Assembly: GCA_964611335.1 (NCBI GenBank)
Contig: CAZSXR010000006.1
Location: 1 to 39,857, forward strand
From: BOG-1112 sp964611335
GTDB taxonomy: Bacteria; Bdellovibrionota_B; Oligoflexia; Oligoflexales; Bog-1112
Direction of reading: 5' to 3'
Length of the DNA stretch: 39,857 nt
The notes beneath the pieces are model-generated. The model searched no databases, was not told where the DNA came from, and saw only the letters and a list, made by a program, of their open reading frames with translations. This document shows positions 21,250-30,474 of the stretch, one piece after another. The position numbers were made by a program, and so were the translations under genes. The stretch's first letter is position 1. Each line of letters starts with the position of its first letter.

Positions 21250-23117
21250 TATATGACGATCACTTAACCCCTATACAGCTGACTCCTGAGCAGGAAAATC
21301 AGCTCATCTCTGGCTCTGTTGAGCGTCGCCTTCGCTGGCATGAAATGACCAGAGACTACAGAGACAAAGCGCTTGAAGTTAGGCAGCTTTATCTTGAGAA
21401 CAGACCAGACGGCCAGCAATTTAATAATGCTGATAATAATTCACGCTCTAACGTGCGCATGCCTGTTGTCGCTCAGGCGGTTGATTCAACTCTAGCACAA
21501 CAGCACTTAGCAACCTTTCCAACAGATGAGCGATTTTTCAAAGCGCATCCTAGAAACAAGCTCTCTAAAGAGCGCCAGATTGCTTACGAGGATTTAAGCG
21601 AAAACCGGATGCAGAAGATCAACCTGGTCCAAAAGTCTAAAATGGACAGGCTGAACGCAATGCTGGACGGCGTTTCTGTTGTCTGGCATCCCTACATTAG
21701 GGAAGAGCATTTGCGCCCTGTATACACGCCTAGAACTATCTTTGGGATTCCTTACGGTAAACCTAGAAAAAGCTATAAAGAACAGGTTACTCTTGAGTCA
21801 ACCGACTTTGTGCCGCTAAACCTAGAGGACTGGTGGATCGATCCTACTGTTGATAATTTTGACAAGACCAATTTCATCTGGCGTAAATGGCAGCCAGTCG
21901 AGGAAGTCAAAGAGATTGAAAACTACAAGAACACCAGCGATTTAAAAGCTTTCGGCTCAGCCTTTAATGACTCAGACAGCAATTTACAAGAGATGTATCA
22001 ATACCTCGGCTTTGAGATCTCAATGAGTGATGCTGAAACCTCACTAGGCAAAGATAACGTGATGCTGTTTGAAGAGTGGGGAACCTTCTATCTAGATGGG
22101 AAGGCTTTTGAAAATTGCGTTTTTGTTTATAGCAATGACAGCGTGTTTCACGGCTTATTTCAGAACCCTTATGATCACGGCTTAAAACCGTTTTCTATCA
22201 GCTCCTATTTACCAATGCCAGGGACGTTAATGGGCAAGTCTATCGCCCGTGACATTGTGCCTTTGGCTCATGCTTATGACGCTTTTTTAAACGGGGCAAT
22301 TGATATCATCAATAGTTCCGCTGCTCCTGTCTGGACTTACTTGGTTAACGATAACGCCTTGACGGAATACTTTTCCGAGGGAATGGTGGTTATTGAGCCA
22401 GGGCTTGCTATTCCTACTCAGTCTCATGAGTCACTAAACAAGCACCAGACAGACCTGCAAAACTTAGGGGTTATCGCTCAGTTGATGCAGCGAGTCAAAG
22501 AAGAGATCAGAGAATCAACGGGGGGCGTCCCTTATGCCACTGGTGGCCTGTCTGGGTCTGATATGGATAGAACAGCCACTGAGGTTAGTACGCTTGCATC
22601 AGGGACAAGCACACGCTATCAGGACGTTATTCAGGGTTATGAAGACGCCAAGCTGAAACGTTTTTGCTGGATGTGGTTTGAGAATGATCGCCAGTTTATG
22701 AGTGAGCCGGTGCTGGTTGATGAAGAGATGCTCGATCCTGATGAAATCAAACAGATGGATTTTGAGTTTGAAGTGATCGGCTCTAAAACAGCAATGAGTC
22801 AATCAAGAGAAGCTAAAGCATTAATAGGCATTATGGGCATGTTGCCTCAGTTGTTCCAGCTTGGGTTGTTCAAGCCTAAACAGGATCAGGTTGAGGTTGA
22901 TATCAACGGGATGCTTCAGCAGATTGGCCGTTCTGAAGGGGCTAGAAATATTGATGACTACCTCAATGTCGTTGCGACTCAGGAAGAGATGCAACAGGGT
23001 GGGGGACTAGAAGAGGTATTGAGAAATGGACAAGCAGCTAACACAGCAGGATCGCCTCTCGATCTTGGAGGACTTCCAGCAGGGTTTGGGATGGGCGCTG
23101 GTTTCGGCGCAGCTTAA
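21246..23117 (+). CDS. Portal protein
   Basis: 623 residues, right for a podovirus-type portal. N-terminal RRLRWHEMTRDYRDKALEVRQLYLENRPDGQQFNNADNNSRSNVRMPVVAQAVDS, LNLEDWWIDPTVDNFDKTNFIWRKW, YLPMPGTLMGKSIARDIVPLAHAYDAFLNGAIDIINSSAAPVW and the stem/crown region IRESTGGVPYATGG...DRTATEVSTLASG fit phage portals. It forms the dodecameric vertex through which terminase packages. Overlaps terminase by 4 bases (ATGA). Pro/Gly/Ala-rich C-terminus overlaps the next gene. Confidence 0.9.
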   Translation: MIYDDHLTPIQLTPEQENQLISGSVERRLRWHEMTRDYRDKALEVRQLYLENRPDGQQFNNADNNSRSNVRMPVVAQAVDSTLAQQHLATFPTDERFFKAHPRNKLSKERQIAYEDLSENRMQKINLVQKSKMDRLNAMLDGVSVVWHPYIREEHLRPVYTPRTIFGIPYGKPRKSYKEQVTLESTDFVPLNLEDWWIDPTVDNFDKTNFIWRKWQPVEEVKEIENYKNTSDLKAFGSAFNDSDSNLQEMYQYLGFEISMSDAETSLGKDNVMLFEEWGTFYLDGKAFENCVFVYSNDSVFHGLFQNPYDHGLKPFSISSYLPMPGTLMGKSIARDIVPLAHAYDAFLNGAIDIINSSAAPVWTYLVNDNALTEYFSEGMVVIEPGLAIPTQSHESLNKHQTDLQNLGVIAQLMQRVKEEIRESTGGVPYATGGLSGSDMDRTATEVSTLASGTSTRYQDVIQGYEDAKLKRFCWMWFENDRQFMSEPVLVDEEMLDPDEIKQMDFEFEVIGSKTAMSQSREAKALIGIMGMLPQLFQLGLFKPKQDQVEVDINGMLQQIGRSEGARNIDDYLNVVATQEEMQQGGGLEEVLRNGQAANTAGSPLDLGGLPAGFGMGAGFGAA

Positions 23118-23265
23118 TCAACTCAAGCTACAAACGCCAGCAGTAACGAACGCCGACACAAAAGAGGCATTTTTTTATGCGGCAATTCGAAACCAAATGA
23201 TTGATGAGCTTTTACAACTGCCTGATCAGATGGCAGGAAATATCAAACGAACAAGGAGAGACTAA
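23026..23265 (+). CDS. Small protein overlapping the portal end
   Basis: 79 residues, 92 bases overlapping the portal gene in another frame. AGAGG is 9 bases before the ATG, and its stop touches the scaffold start. Helical (DRLSILEDFQQGLGWALVSAQLNQL; AIRNQMIDELLQLPDQMAG). Position between portal and scaffold suggests a head assembly accessory; not recognised. Confidence 0.75.
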   Translation: MDKQLTQQDRLSILEDFQQGLGWALVSAQLNQLKLQTPAVTNADTKEAFFYAAIRNQMIDELLQLPDQMAGNIKRTRRD

Positions 23266-24168
23266 ATGAGCGTAGAACTAGAAAATGAATTAGAAGTTGA
23301 TCAACAGGTGGTTGCACCTGAAGAAGAAGAGGAAGCCCCTAACGATGAAAAAGATCAAGAAAATGATGAAGATGGATCTGAACCAAGCGATGAAGAAACC
23401 GAAGGTGAAGAACCCAAAACAGCCGAAGATCAGCGCAAAGAAATCCAAGAAAGGCTGTTAGAACAAGACAAAGCGCTTGAGGACACTAGGGCCAACATCA
23501 AACAAGACTGGCAGGATATTGAGGAGAGTCACAAGGCCGTAGAGCGCAGCTTCTCCAATCCTGTCCCCTTAAATGGCAAGCCAGCTTTTCTTGCTACAGA
23601 CGAAGAGTTTGAAGCGGCTGAAGATGCAATCTTAGACTCTGGCAATGCTGACATGATTGCGCTTCTAAGACAGGCCAGAAAAGAACGCAGAGAATATCAG
23701 AAGAAGGTGCAAGCCCTTGCGCCACGCTTTAACAAGGTTTCAGAGCAGCGCATCAAGCAAACGCTGGCTGATATTGAGCAAGTAAAAAGCGCTTTAGCTG
23801 ATATCTCTCCTGAATACAAACAGCATTTTAAAGAGCTTGAGACCCTCATGGAAGAGGAGTTCAAAGCTAACCCTGCCAAAATGGAGCGATTCGTTTGGAG
23901 TGGGGTGCGTGACAAATTTAGATTTATTGACCGATTGCTGGATGACAGTGGAATCAAGCAACGGGTGGAAAGCGAAATAAACGCTAAAACCAGACCTAAC
24001 CTAGCGATGCCTGGCGGCGCAGGGAAGGGTAAGAAGAGTACTCCTGCTGGCAGTAGTAGCAAAAAAATCTATACCCGTGCTGAAGTCAAGCAGCTAACCA
24101 AAAGCGGTCTAACCGATGAAATGGAAAAAGAGTTAGACAGAGCGCTTGCTGAAGGCCGGATCAAATAA
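23266..24168 (+). CDS. Scaffolding protein
   Basis: 300 residues, very acidic first 60 (long Glu/Asp runs), then helical coiled-coil regions (QRKEIQERLLEQDKALEDTRANI; KERREYQKKVQAL) and a basic C-terminus (GKGKKSTPAGSSSKKIYTRAEVKQLTKSGLTDEMEKELDRALAEG) suited to binding coat. This build and the place just before the coat gene are typical of scaffold proteins of P22- and T7-like phages. Confidence 0.85.
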   Translation: MSVELENELEVDQQVVAPEEEEEAPNDEKDQENDEDGSEPSDEETEGEEPKTAEDQRKEIQERLLEQDKALEDTRANIKQDWQDIEESHKAVERSFSNPVPLNGKPAFLATDEEFEAAEDAILDSGNADMIALLRQARKERREYQKKVQALAPRFNKVSEQRIKQTLADIEQVKSALADISPEYKQHFKELETLMEEEFKANPAKMERFVWSGVRDKFRFIDRLLDDSGIKQRVESEINAKTRPNLAMPGGAGKGKKSTPAGSSSKKIYTRAEVKQLTKSGLTDEMEKELDRALAEGRIK

Positions 24169-24180
24169 GGAGTTATATAA

Positions 24181-25047
24181 ATGGTTTACGCAGCTAACTT
24201 TATTCCTGAGGTTTGGAGCGCCAAAACTCAGAAAATCGCTGATAAAACAATGGTCATGAAGAAAATCGTGAACACTGATTATGAAGGCGAAATTAAAAAA
24301 GCAGGGGATACCGTTCACGTTCGTTCATTCGGTGAGATTACTATCCGTAACTACACCCGTGAGCAAACGCTGGTCAATGATACCCTCGTTGATCCAATGA
24401 GCGATCTCGTTATCGATCAAGAGAAGTATTTTTGCTTCATCGTCGATGACGTTGACAAGGCTCAATCTGACATCAACATTATGAATGGTTATATCAAGCG
24501 TGCGGCTGATGCTATCGCTAGAACTGTTGACCAACACATCCACGCCAACTATGCAAACGTGGATTCTGGCAACATTATCGGTTCTAGTGGCTCGCCTGTA
24601 ACCTTGACCAAAGACAACATCTATTTTTACTGTACTGAGCTTCGTCGCTTGATGAAAGACGACAATGCCAGCGGTGAAATGCACCTTGTTGTTGACCCTA
24701 CTCGTGAAGCGCTCATGTTGAACGCTCCTGAGTTTGTTCGTTCAACTGGTCTAGGCGATCGTGTTGTACAGGATGGCGAAATTGGGACCATTGCTGGTTT
24801 CAAAGTTCACTGTTCTACCAACTTGAACAGCGCCAGCGGCAACCGTCCTATCTTGGCATTAACCCGTGATCTGATCTCCTATGCTGGTCAAGTGGCACAC
24901 ACCGAAATGGATCGTCCTTCTAACCAGTTTGTTGATCAATTCAAAGGGCTGTATGTCTACGGTTCTAAAGTGTTTACCAATGCTAACCTGACCAACTCCG
25001 CTGCTCCTGATGAACAGGGTGCGGTTCTTTGGGCAGCTGGCGTTTAA
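24181..25047 (+). CDS. Major capsid protein (HK97-fold coat)
   Basis: 288 residues, with a strong AAGGAG ribosome-binding site. NFIPEVWSAKTQKIADKTMVMKKIVNTDYEGEIKKAGDTVHVRSFGEITIRNY is a P22 coat-like N-arm and E-loop; LVVDPTREALMLNAPEFVRSTGLGDRVVQDGEIGTIAGFKVHCSTNL matches the P/A-domain region of this family. It makes the icosahedral shell. No prohead protease or N-terminal delta domain is seen, consistent with a scaffold-based system. Confidence 0.93.
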   Translation: MVYAANFIPEVWSAKTQKIADKTMVMKKIVNTDYEGEIKKAGDTVHVRSFGEITIRNYTREQTLVNDTLVDPMSDLVIDQEKYFCFIVDDVDKAQSDINIMNGYIKRAADAIARTVDQHIHANYANVDSGNIIGSSGSPVTLTKDNIYFYCTELRRLMKDDNASGEMHLVVDPTREALMLNAPEFVRSTGLGDRVVQDGEIGTIAGFKVHCSTNLNSASGNRPILALTRDLISYAGQVAHTEMDRPSNQFVDQFKGLYVYGSKVFTNANLTNSAAPDEQGAVLWAAGV

Positions 25048-25059
25048 GGAGAGTTTCTA

Positions 25060-25416
25060 ATGAATAGACAACAACGACACATCCTACTAGCTCAATTAGA
25101 GAAAGAGGAAAAGCTCAGTAAAGACCACGTATTCTTGGTAAAAAACACAGAGAAACGCAAGGATAAGCAATACTGGGTTCCAGTCTCAGGTGAAGTGATT
25201 TCAATGTTTCTCAATAGCGCTTTTGAATACAAGTATCTGGGTGAAGCGAAAGCTGAATCAGTGCTTGAGATGATCAAAGAGATCGACAAAGCGCAAGAGG
25301 GCATCATTGGAGAGCAAGCGAATAAATCCGCTAGTGACTTCCAAGTTGAAATTAACCTCGATGATCTGGGGTTTGACGGTGCTGTTAAGAGTAAGAAAGC
25401 AAAGGAAAAGAAATAA
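25060..25416 (+). CDS. Hypothetical head-region protein
   Basis: 118 residues, lysine-rich at both ends (KAKEKK end) with a central helix KAESVLEMIKEIDKAQEGIIGEQ. GGAG precedes the ATG; the stop touches the ATG of the next gene. Lies between coat and connector, a place for head completion or decoration proteins. Not recognised. Confidence 0.7.
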   Translation: MNRQQRHILLAQLEKEEKLSKDHVFLVKNTEKRKDKQYWVPVSGEVISMFLNSAFEYKYLGEAKAESVLEMIKEIDKAQEGIIGEQANKSASDFQVEINLDDLGFDGAVKSKKAKEKK

Positions 25417-25943
25417 TGAAAAAACTATTTTCTTTCGGTCTTGCTTTGTCTGTTGTTGCAGGGTTTGCCCTTAACGGCCACGCTACCCTGACTAACAGCA
25501 ATACAGCAAGCCAACACGGGAACCAATCTATTTTTGCAGCTTTGATCACTGCAACTGGCAACGATACGACCGCCAACGCTGATTCTAATGTAATCAGCAA
25601 TTTAGACGGTTCTATCAAAAACATTTGCGCTGGTGTTAAAGCGACTAACCAGACTGGTACTTCCCCTACTTTAACTGTTAGCTTTTTGGGCAGCCATGAC
25701 GGTACCGTCTTTCATGCGCTCACTACAGCTCAAGCGGATACCGCAGGCACCGCGGGCGCTATGGCCTCCCCTGCTTTAAGTATCAGCTCCGCATCCAGCA
25801 CCAACGTTGGAACTGGTATTTGTACCAGCCAATTTGGTGTTCAAGATCTCCCTCCTTATATCAAGGTGAGAGTTGCCGTGGGTGGTTCTTCTACCCCTGG
25901 CTGGACTGGCGTAGCTTACGCAGCAGTTAAACGGGCAAAGTAA
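25416..25943 (+). CDS. Exported protein with signal peptide, in the capsid block
   Basis: 175 residues. Residues 1-23 are a textbook signal peptide: MKK, hydrophobic LFSFGLALSVVAGFAL, then GHA before the predicted cleavage. The mature part is small-residue rich and beta (TLTVSFLGSHDGTVFHALTTAQADTAG; ASSTNVGTGIC) and resembles phage decoration-type domains. A Sec signal on a gene embedded between coat and connector is unusual; it may act in the periplasm (for example exclusion) or the signal may be a virion membrane anchor. Followed by a terminator. Confidence 0.75.
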   Translation: MKKLFSFGLALSVVAGFALNGHATLTNSNTASQHGNQSIFAALITATGNDTTANADSNVISNLDGSIKNICAGVKATNQTGTSPTLTVSFLGSHDGTVFHALTTAQADTAGTAGAMASPALSISSASSTNVGTGICTSQFGVQDLPPYIKVRVAVGGSSTPGWTGVAYAAVKRAK

Positions 25944-25950
25944 CGAAGTT

Positions 25951-25979
25951 GGGGGAGGGGAAACTCTCCCCCTTCTTTA
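25951..25979 (+). terminator. Intrinsic terminator after the capsid module
   Basis: GGGGGAG (25951-25957) pairs with CTCCCCC (25966-25972) with an 8-base loop, followed by TTCTTTA. It probably lowers transcription into the tail genes, much like the terminator after the T7 capsid gene. Confidence 0.8.
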
Positions 25980-25994
25980 TAACAAGAGGTAATC

Positions 25995-26669
25995 ATGGCC
26001 GATACATTGATAGCAATCGTAAATGAGGTTTTAAGAGCGACACAACAGCGCTGTGATAAAACTTCGTTTTCAAACAATGACGACACCAACTATATTGTCG
26101 ATCGGGTCAATGATGCCTTAGAAGATATCTATGCCCTTAAAGGGACAGAGATAGACACAGACGGCACGATCACAGTGACTGCCGCTACTCGTAAATTTAA
26201 CGCACCAGCAGATACCGATCCATCTAGGATTTATGATTGGTCATTTAGAATTAATGACGCTGATGGGGATATAAAGCTGGAAGTCGTAACCCGTCAATTC
26301 ATTACTGAGAACTTCCCCCTGTTTGAAACAGAAGAGGCTGATGTGCCTAAATATGTCTACATTGATAACGTGCAAATAGCGGTTTATCCGCTGCTCACAA
26401 CAGGCGCTTCAAGTCTCACAATGCAATTTACCTACCCTGCTCAGTTTGTTAAACTGACCACCACAACGGCAACCTTTCCCTTTGAAGATCGTTCAGATGA
26501 AATGCGGTTTGTTAAACTATCTGCTCAGTTTGATTATGAGGTTTTCAAGGGCTTAGGACAGCCAGCTTCGACAATGGATAAAAGAGATGGGGTTTGGGCT
26601 AGGGTTGTAGCTAAGAACGCCAAAACACGCAAAAAGGGCTTTATGGGGTATAGACGATATGGCGTCTAA
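25995..26669 (+). CDS. Head-tail connector/adaptor protein
   Basis: 224 residues. N-terminal helices (ADTLIAIVNEVLRATQQRCDKTSF, YIVDRVNDALEDIYAL) followed by beta-rich middle (ITVTAATRKFNAPADTDPSRIYDWSF) and a basic C-terminus match the P22 gp4/T7 gp11-like adaptor class that binds below the portal. AGAGG upstream of ATG. Overlaps the next gene by 11 bases. Confidence 0.75.
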   Translation: MADTLIAIVNEVLRATQQRCDKTSFSNNDDTNYIVDRVNDALEDIYALKGTEIDTDGTITVTAATRKFNAPADTDPSRIYDWSFRINDADGDIKLEVVTRQFITENFPLFETEEADVPKYVYIDNVQIAVYPLLTTGASSLTMQFTYPAQFVKLTTTTATFPFEDRSDEMRFVKLSAQFDYEVFKGLGQPASTMDKRDGVWARVVAKNAKTRKKGFMGYRRYGV

Positions 26670-28287
26670 AAAGAGCAGGGGTATACGTTCAAATATTCAA
26701 ACCAAGAAGCTACAAAGCAATCTTGGGGGGATATCCCAGAATAGGGATGAGCGTTTTCTTGTCCCTTCAGAGGCTCAAGATATTGTAAACATGCACTCTA
26801 TTAAGGATGGAACTTGGAGCTCTGACAAGGCTGGCTATAGCCACTTGAACGATACCGCTGTAGAGTCTGGCGCTGTTATTGATGGGGTTCACTGGTTCAC
26901 TGACGCTACTGGGGTCGACTTCCTGCTTTTGGCTTCTAATGGGAAGTTAAAGAAGATCAACACCGGCTCAGGGGTGGTGACGGATGCGGATGCTTCAGCA
27001 GCAATGACAGCAGGGAACCCGGTAGACTTCCAGAATTATAACGGGGTTGTTTACTTCTGTGATGGGTCAATTGCTACCCCTCGTAAGTTTGACGGTTCAA
27101 CAGGTGCAAACTCTGGTGGCTGGCCTGTTAGTGATGGGGTCAACAACTATGACACTCCCAAGTATGTAGAGCTGCACCAAAACCGTGTGGTCTATGGTGG
27201 GATGGTTGATTATCCTGATCACGTTATTATTAGCGATCAGGGCGATGGAGAGAACTTCACCCAGCCAGCAGTAACCGCAGCTGATTCATTTATCACTGAG
27301 GTAGCCCCAGGGGATGGGGGCGTTATCACAGGGATGAGATCACTAACGATCCCTAACAGTAATGATGATATCTTGGTTGTCTTTAAGTCTCGTGGGATTT
27401 ACTCAATCGTTGGTCGCTCTGGCCTTGCTGGGGATGCTGACGAATTTAAGGTTGTTCGTATCAATGGCGAGTTTGGGGCGTTCAATAATAGATGTATTGT
27501 CCAAGTCGGTCAAGACTTACTGGCTATCAGTGAGTACGGCATTGTGTCCTACACCTCAGCAAGTACAAGCGGTACAGTTCAGCCTATCGGGGTAAATGTA
27601 AACCGTGTCCGTGATGTTATCGACAGGGTGAACCTGAACGTTAGAGAGAAGTGCTGGGCGATTCATTTAAAAGACCGCAGGGAGGTTTGGTTTGGGCTTC
27701 CTACAGGCTCAAGCACTCAGGTCAATGAGTTTATCGTGTACAAATACCCTGATCCTGGTGAGCAAGGAAGCTCAGCCCGTTGGTCAAGACGTACCGGCTT
27801 CACATCCCCTCACGGGGTACTCTATGGCAAGGACTTCTATATTGGGACTTATACCGGCTATATCGGCTATATGTTCAACTCTTCAAAATACAATGAGACT
27901 GGGATCAACTGGGTCTATGAATATCCATACTGGGACTTAGGCAATGAATTGCAGTACAAGCGAATTACCCATGCTGAAGCTCATTTTAGATTAAGAAGCA
28001 ATCACACTGTTTCCATGACAACGACGTGGAAAGGTGGAGGCAATAACGACACATTATCCCAGTCGCTAGATGTCAATACAACAGTAGGTGGTGCGCTTTA
28101 TGGCGCTGGGGTTTACGGCTCCTCAGTGTACGGGGAACGTGATGAGGTTACTAGGGAATTTAACGTTCCTGGCAATGGCAAGCGTTTAAAATACAAGCTG
28201 TCAGGAACAACCACCACCACAGGGGTAGAGTTCTTGGGGCTATCTATGCAAACAGAAGTAGGCAGTTTAAGCAGTCACTGGAATTAA
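26659..28287 (+). CDS. Tail hub/nozzle beta-propeller-like protein
   Basis: 542 residues. Basic start, then GGISQNRDERFLVPSEAQDIVNMHSIKDGTW and repeated short blades: HWFTDATGVDFLLLASNGKLKKINTGSG, QNYNGVVYFCDGS, VELHQNRVVYGGMVDYPDHVIIS, LVVFKSRGIYSIVGRSG, ISEYGIVSYTS, all typical of podovirus nozzle proteins (P22 gp10/T7 gp12 class). Its position after the adaptor agrees. Forms the distal tube of the short tail. Confidence 0.8.
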   Translation: MASKKSRGIRSNIQTKKLQSNLGGISQNRDERFLVPSEAQDIVNMHSIKDGTWSSDKAGYSHLNDTAVESGAVIDGVHWFTDATGVDFLLLASNGKLKKINTGSGVVTDADASAAMTAGNPVDFQNYNGVVYFCDGSIATPRKFDGSTGANSGGWPVSDGVNNYDTPKYVELHQNRVVYGGMVDYPDHVIISDQGDGENFTQPAVTAADSFITEVAPGDGGVITGMRSLTIPNSNDDILVVFKSRGIYSIVGRSGLAGDADEFKVVRINGEFGAFNNRCIVQVGQDLLAISEYGIVSYTSASTSGTVQPIGVNVNRVRDVIDRVNLNVREKCWAIHLKDRREVWFGLPTGSSTQVNEFIVYKYPDPGEQGSSARWSRRTGFTSPHGVLYGKDFYIGTYTGYIGYMFNSSKYNETGINWVYEYPYWDLGNELQYKRITHAEAHFRLRSNHTVSMTTTWKGGGNNDTLSQSLDVNTTVGGALYGAGVYGSSVYGERDEVTREFNVPGNGKRLKYKLSGTTTTTGVEFLGLSMQTEVGSLSSHWN

Positions 28288-28297
28288 GGGGTAAGCA

Positions 28298-29440
28298 ATG
28301 GCGCAGATTTCAAGACTAAAAGATGCTGAAATAAGCAACGGTGAAACGATTGATGCTGATGATCTAGATGCTGAGTTTAACCAGCTTATCACAGCGCATA
28401 ATACCAATGACACTGAATTAACCGCCATTGGTACAGGGACTTACAGCTTCTCAGGGGTTAAAACGTTCACCTCATCCCCTAAAACAAACGGGATCGATGA
28501 GCGTACCAGTGCGGCTGGGGTTACAGTAGATGGGGTATTACTCAAGGATGGGGCGATTACTTTAGCAAGTACCGCTGGCTATACTCCGGCCACTAACGGG
28601 GACTTTGGTTATGACTCAACAGCACACGCCTATGAAGGCCGGATTAACGGAAACAACGTTACTTTTTATCACTCAGGGAACTTAAGCTTATCTAGCGTTT
28701 GGCCTAAGGGCTATATCGGAGGGGCTGCTCCTGTTTGGGCTGCTGTTACTGGGATTACTCTAAAAGCAGGAACACGAGCCAGAAATAGCGCTGATACCGA
28801 CAATATTGAATTAACTGGGGATGTTACCTTGTCTCTTGCCACCTCTGGCGCTGCTGGATTGGATACAGGATCAGAAGCTTCTAACACTTGGTATTATGTC
28901 TACCTGATTCGGAAATCATCTGATGGCACATGCTCTGCTGTTTTTAGTACCACCAATGAAGCGGTGAGTGGATCGATCACTTATCCTTCAGGCTATGACC
29001 AAAAACGTCAGTTGCCCATTGCGGTTCGAAACGATGGCTCTAGCAATGTGATGGATTTTACCGTGGCCAATGGCTGGCCGTATCGTCCGCTAATCCTATA
29101 CAATACTGAGTTCCCGGAAAGTCGAACAAGCTCAACGAAATCAACAGAGGTTTTAGATCAAGGAACATCGACAACATTTGCCGGGGTTTCTTGCTCAAGC
29201 TATATTCCAGCTATTGCACAGCTTGGCTATTTTTATGTTCTAAAAGCCACATCTGGAACGATTGGTTATATCAGACCTACAGGCTCTAGCTTCACCAATG
29301 GCAACCCGGTGGAAGGGTATGATGAGTCGACCTATCGTCTGTTTTGTAAAACCAATTCGTCTCAGTCGATTGATTATAAAGTATCAAGTTCTGCAATTGA
29401 TATCCACGTTTTAGGTTATGTAGTAACGGAGATAGCGTAA
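28298..29440 (+). CDS. Tail fibre-like structural protein
   Basis: 380 residues. ISRLKDAEISNGETIDADDLDAEFNQLITAHN is a frequent phage virion N-terminal motif that attaches fibres. The middle is Gly/Thr/Ser beta-rich (GDFGYDSTAHAYEGRINGNNVTFYHSGN), and the C-terminal half looks like a small globular beta domain (TWYYVYLIRKSSDGTCSAVF; FTVANGWPYRPLIL). Likely a tail fibre or tip subunit. Confidence 0.65.
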   Translation: MAQISRLKDAEISNGETIDADDLDAEFNQLITAHNTNDTELTAIGTGTYSFSGVKTFTSSPKTNGIDERTSAAGVTVDGVLLKDGAITLASTAGYTPATNGDFGYDSTAHAYEGRINGNNVTFYHSGNLSLSSVWPKGYIGGAAPVWAAVTGITLKAGTRARNSADTDNIELTGDVTLSLATSGAAGLDTGSEASNTWYYVYLIRKSSDGTCSAVFSTTNEAVSGSITYPSGYDQKRQLPIAVRNDGSSNVMDFTVANGWPYRPLILYNTEFPESRTSSTKSTEVLDQGTSTTFAGVSCSSYIPAIAQLGYFYVLKATSGTIGYIRPTGSSFTNGNPVEGYDESTYRLFCKTNSSQSIDYKVSSSAIDIHVLGYVVTEIA

Positions 29441-29806
29441 ATGCCTGTTTACCATTTATTAAGAGCTGATGGCACTGTAAGCGATATTGCCGATTATTCG
29501 GAGACCCCAAAAGAAAGGCAAGATGGGCAATGGATAGAAGGGAAGCCTGATCCGGATAAAAAGCCTTTTGTACAGAAAGATATTAATAAAGTCCTTGAAG
29601 ATGCTTTTCTGGCAGTATTACCGGCTCATATCGAGCAACCCTACTTAACCCCCCAAGTGATGCTAGCTATTGGCTCATTAAAACAAACCGTAACCGATTT
29701 TAACCGGCTTGGCTTGTATGCTTTATCAAAGCAGATGATTCAGGGCTTAACGCTACCGCAAGAGATGGAAGCGGATAAGCAAACCTTAATAGCGTTGTTT
29801 CCGTAG
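29441..29806 (+). CDS. Hypothetical protein, possible fibre assembly helper
   Basis: 121 residues starting right after the fibre-like gene. The N-terminal part (YHLLRADGTVSDIADYSETPKERQDGQWIEGKPDPDKK) resembles the linker of tail-fibre assembly proteins; the rest is helical. Assignment rests mainly on position. Confidence 0.45.
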   Translation: MPVYHLLRADGTVSDIADYSETPKERQDGQWIEGKPDPDKKPFVQKDINKVLEDAFLAVLPAHIEQPYLTPQVMLAIGSLKQTVTDFNRLGLYALSKQMIQGLTLPQEMEADKQTLIALFP

Positions 29807-29808
29807 AG

Positions 29809-30078
29809 ATGGCAGATGATCTTTTTAGACAAGTTGCAGAACAGGCTCCATCGGCTAGCACTGGCGGTCTTGCAGGCGCTATCCTTGCCTACCTTGCCTC
29901 TATAAAAATGTTTGCTAAACCTGAACAGATTGAGCTTGCAAAAGCAGAGCTTAGAAGGGAACTAGCAGAGTCTGAGAAACTGGCTGCTGAGAAGTACGCT
30001 GCCAAATCAGACCTAGACCCGATTGCAGAGGACATCCGTTACATTAGAGATCGCATTGATCGAATCACAGACAGATAG
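29809..30078 (+). CDS. Putative membrane-associated protein, holin candidate
   Basis: 89 residues. One moderately hydrophobic segment (TGGLAGAILAYLASIKMF, residues 17-34) followed by a long charged helix (KAELRRELAESEKLAAEKYAAKSDLDPIAEDIRYIRDRIDRITDR). One TM plus a charged tail fits a small holin or a hemolysin XhlA-like protein in general shape, but the order is reversed relative to XhlA and no lysin is adjacent. Low certainty. Confidence 0.4.
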   Translation: MADDLFRQVAEQAPSASTGGLAGAILAYLASIKMFAKPEQIELAKAELRRELAESEKLAAEKYAAKSDLDPIAEDIRYIRDRIDRITDR

Positions 30079-30087
30079 GGGATTGAA

Positions 30088-30474
30088 ATGAAAAAACTTA
30101 TTGCCGTTGTATTGAGTGTTTTTACTCTAATGATTTTCCACCCGTGGGCATTGGCCTTGTCAGGGGATAAGGCAGCATCAAAAGTTTGCGCCTTTGACAA
30201 TAGCAACTCATCAATAACTGCGGTATCTGCTGCATCTGGGTTTTATTACCGCATTTTTGGGGTGTTCGCATCTGCTGATGATGCTGATGATGTCCTCTTT
30301 AAAATTGGCTCTACCACTTTACTAGGCTTACAACTGGGAGCGAACAGCGGTTTCTCTCAAGTCCTGTATCCCTTGTACTTAGAAAATGGCACAAATAACG
30401 AGTCGATTGTTATTACCAAAACAGCTGCAACCGATCTTTATTACTGTGTTTGGTATGAGAAAGTCAAAATCTAG
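30088..30474 (+). CDS. Exported protein with signal peptide, in the tail block
   Basis: 128 residues. Signal peptide MKKLIAVVLSVFTLMIFHPW then ALA (residues 1-24), mature part beta-rich with four aromatic pairs (GFYYRIFGVFASADDADDVLFKIGSTTLLGLQL; TDLYYCVWYEK) and two Cys. The mature fold looks like small phage structural domains. Second signal-bearing gene in the virion operon, unrelated in sequence to the first. Confidence 0.7.
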   Translation: MKKLIAVVLSVFTLMIFHPWALALSGDKAASKVCAFDNSNSSITAVSAASGFYYRIFGVFASADDADDVLFKIGSTTLLGLQLGANSGFSQVLYPLYLENGTNNESIVITKTAATDLYYCVWYEKVKI

